Assembly (NCBI GenBank): GCA_005882905.1
Contig: VBBG01000013.1
Location: 1 to 6,228, forward strand
Length of the DNA stretch: 6,228 bases
Direction of reading: 5' to 3'
Source of the DNA: Candidatus Bathyarchaeota archaeon
Lineage (GTDB): Archaea; Thermoproteota; Bathyarchaeia; 40CM-2-53-6
A model generated the notes under the pieces. That model saw only the letters and a list, made by a program, of their open reading frames with translations, was not told the DNA's origin and ran no database searches. The position numbers were made by a program, and so were the translations under genes. Numbering within the stretch: the stretch's first letter is position 1; each line of letters begins with the position of its first letter. Shown here piece by piece: positions 5,415 to 6,228 of the stretch.

Positions 5415-6228
5415 TCTGGAGATAGTCGTCAGCATCAGGCCTCAACATTTTCTCTTGGAAGAATTCATAGCCTTGCACAACAGCCTCAGCATTTCTGGCC
5501 AGCTGGGGAGCGAAACCGGTAACGTCATCGTCTACCGGAGGGGAGGAAAAACCGAGCTTGTTGCCTCCTTTGAGGTGTGGGGGCCGTCTAAAGTTGAACC
5601 TGAAGACCTGGAAGAATCGGTAGTTTCACTTGTCGCGGCTCCCCGTTGGATGGTTGAGATCTCGGTACCTGCGGGAGGAGAAGGGGATGACGTACCCGAT
5701 GCAGAGGCCTTGGCTCGTTACATCGCTCAGCGTTGCAAGGGAGTGATTTACGACCCGCAGGCTGGAGCCGTCGTATGGCCAAAGCCGATAGCAAAAAGTC
5801 GGCCTATTCCTCGTCAAAAAGAGAAGATTCGACTCATCAATCTCGACTGGTATCTTCCGAGAAGTCAAGCTTCTCTCTCTACGGCCAGGAATTTTCTGCT
5901 TATCCTAAGAGAGCTCTGCCCTGAAGCGGTCCCGCGTCGCTTTGGAAGCTACGAGCCTCTCCAGGGCCGTATGGAACCCGACGAGGAAGACCCTTTCTTG
6001 AACGCATTTTCGGAGGAATGCTTGAGAGAAGTGGGCGGAGGGCTATTTTTTAGCTCGGGGCCGCCATGCTTCGGAGGACATATTTTTACTCCGCATAAGA
6101 AAATAACCGAGACAAGTCCGTTTCTAGATGTGGTCCATGTTTCTCTTAATTGTGACGGAAGGGTATTGGACGCAATTCCGGACTGGTGTGACAAAATCGT
6201 AAGGCTCTTCGCTGAGCTAGCAGAACGT
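5404..6228 (+). CDS. Uncharacterised protein, 3' end outside window
   Basis: An open frame of 275 codons that reaches the right edge without a stop. TTG 5404 is the best start: an in-frame TAG lies at 5383-5385, AGAGGG lies about ten bases ahead, and the protein then opens with a beta strand (LEIVVSI). The next in-frame TTG codons (5455, 5473) would cut into what looks like folded sequence. Residues 1-110 look like mixed alpha/beta. The best-marked part begins with LINLDWYLPRS (Trp149), then a helix with FLLILRELCPEAVPRRFGSYEPLQG (split: FLLILRELC, then PEAVPRRFGSYEPLQG, Arg178-Gln187), and later GPPCFGGHIF. This reminds me of a scattered family of uncharacterised bacterial proteins with an 'LDWYxPRS...RRFGxYEPxQ' core, whose function I cannot name. 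No signal peptide, membrane segment or catalytic motif is evident. Confidence 0.75.
   Translation, partial: MSHDLEIVVSIRPQHFLLEEFIALHNSLSISGQLGSETGNVIVYRRGGKTELVASFEVWGPSKVEPEDLEESVVSLVAAPRWMVEISVPAGGEGDDVPDAEALARYIAQRCKGVIYDPQAGAVVWPKPIAKSRPIPRQKEKIRLINLDWYLPRSQASLSTARNFLLILRELCPEAVPRRFGSYEPLQGRMEPDEEDPFLNAFSEECLREVGGGLFFSSGPPCFGGHIFTPHKKITETSPFLDVVHVSLNCDGRVLDAIPDWCDKIVRLFAELAER

Noticed and set aside
5626..5868. Minus-strand open frames of 68-80 codons, and a 63-codon + frame at 5733
   Set aside because: All overlap the 5404-6228 frame, which has a much longer open span and coherent protein sequence.

Overview
The window reads as a gene-dense microbial chromosome segment, most likely archaeal. 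The hints are GTG and TTG starts, frequent AGG/AGA/ATA codons, and AT-rich boxes about 55 bases ahead of start codons. The protein families present also occur in bacteria, so this placement is tentative. No rRNA, tRNA, insertion sequence or CRISPR array was found.

Layout from left to right: (1) an S9 prolyl-oligopeptidase-type serine peptidase, cut at its N-terminus by the window edge (1-1935, +); (2) a convergent, intact class I SAM-dependent methyltransferase (1945-2700, -); (3) a divergent spacer hiding the first 24 codons of a dead SET-domain gene (2772-2846, +); (4) an MHS-type major facilitator transporter (2901-4412, +); (5) about 230 bases without a convincing gene; (6) a 38-codon remnant of a second copy of the methyltransferase (4644-4760, -); (7) a divergent SET-domain lysine methyltransferase gene that has lost its catalytic GEExxxDY / post-SET section (4835-5275, +); (8) a possible 38-codon ORF (5298-5414, +); and (9) a large uncharacterised protein gene that runs off the right edge (5404-6228, +).

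The main discovery is that items 2+3 and items 6+7 are two copies of the same divergent gene pair, methyltransferase (-) / SET protein (+), about 2.06 kb apart. Start-to-start spacing is nearly the same in both (72 and 75 bases) and the leader between them is recognisably related. Decay has been reciprocal. The left copy kept the methyltransferase and lost the SET gene. The right copy kept most of the SET gene and lost the methyltransferase. The transporter lies between the copies. In the methyltransferase remnant most codon differences are synonymous, so both copies evolved as functional proteins for a long time before the right one was truncated.

The remaining genes look like ordinary accessory metabolism: peptide hydrolysis, uptake of a small organic acid or osmolyte, and methylation of an unknown substrate. 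Nothing in the sequence ties them into one pathway. The conserved methyltransferase/SET pairing suggests that those two once worked together, but this is inference.
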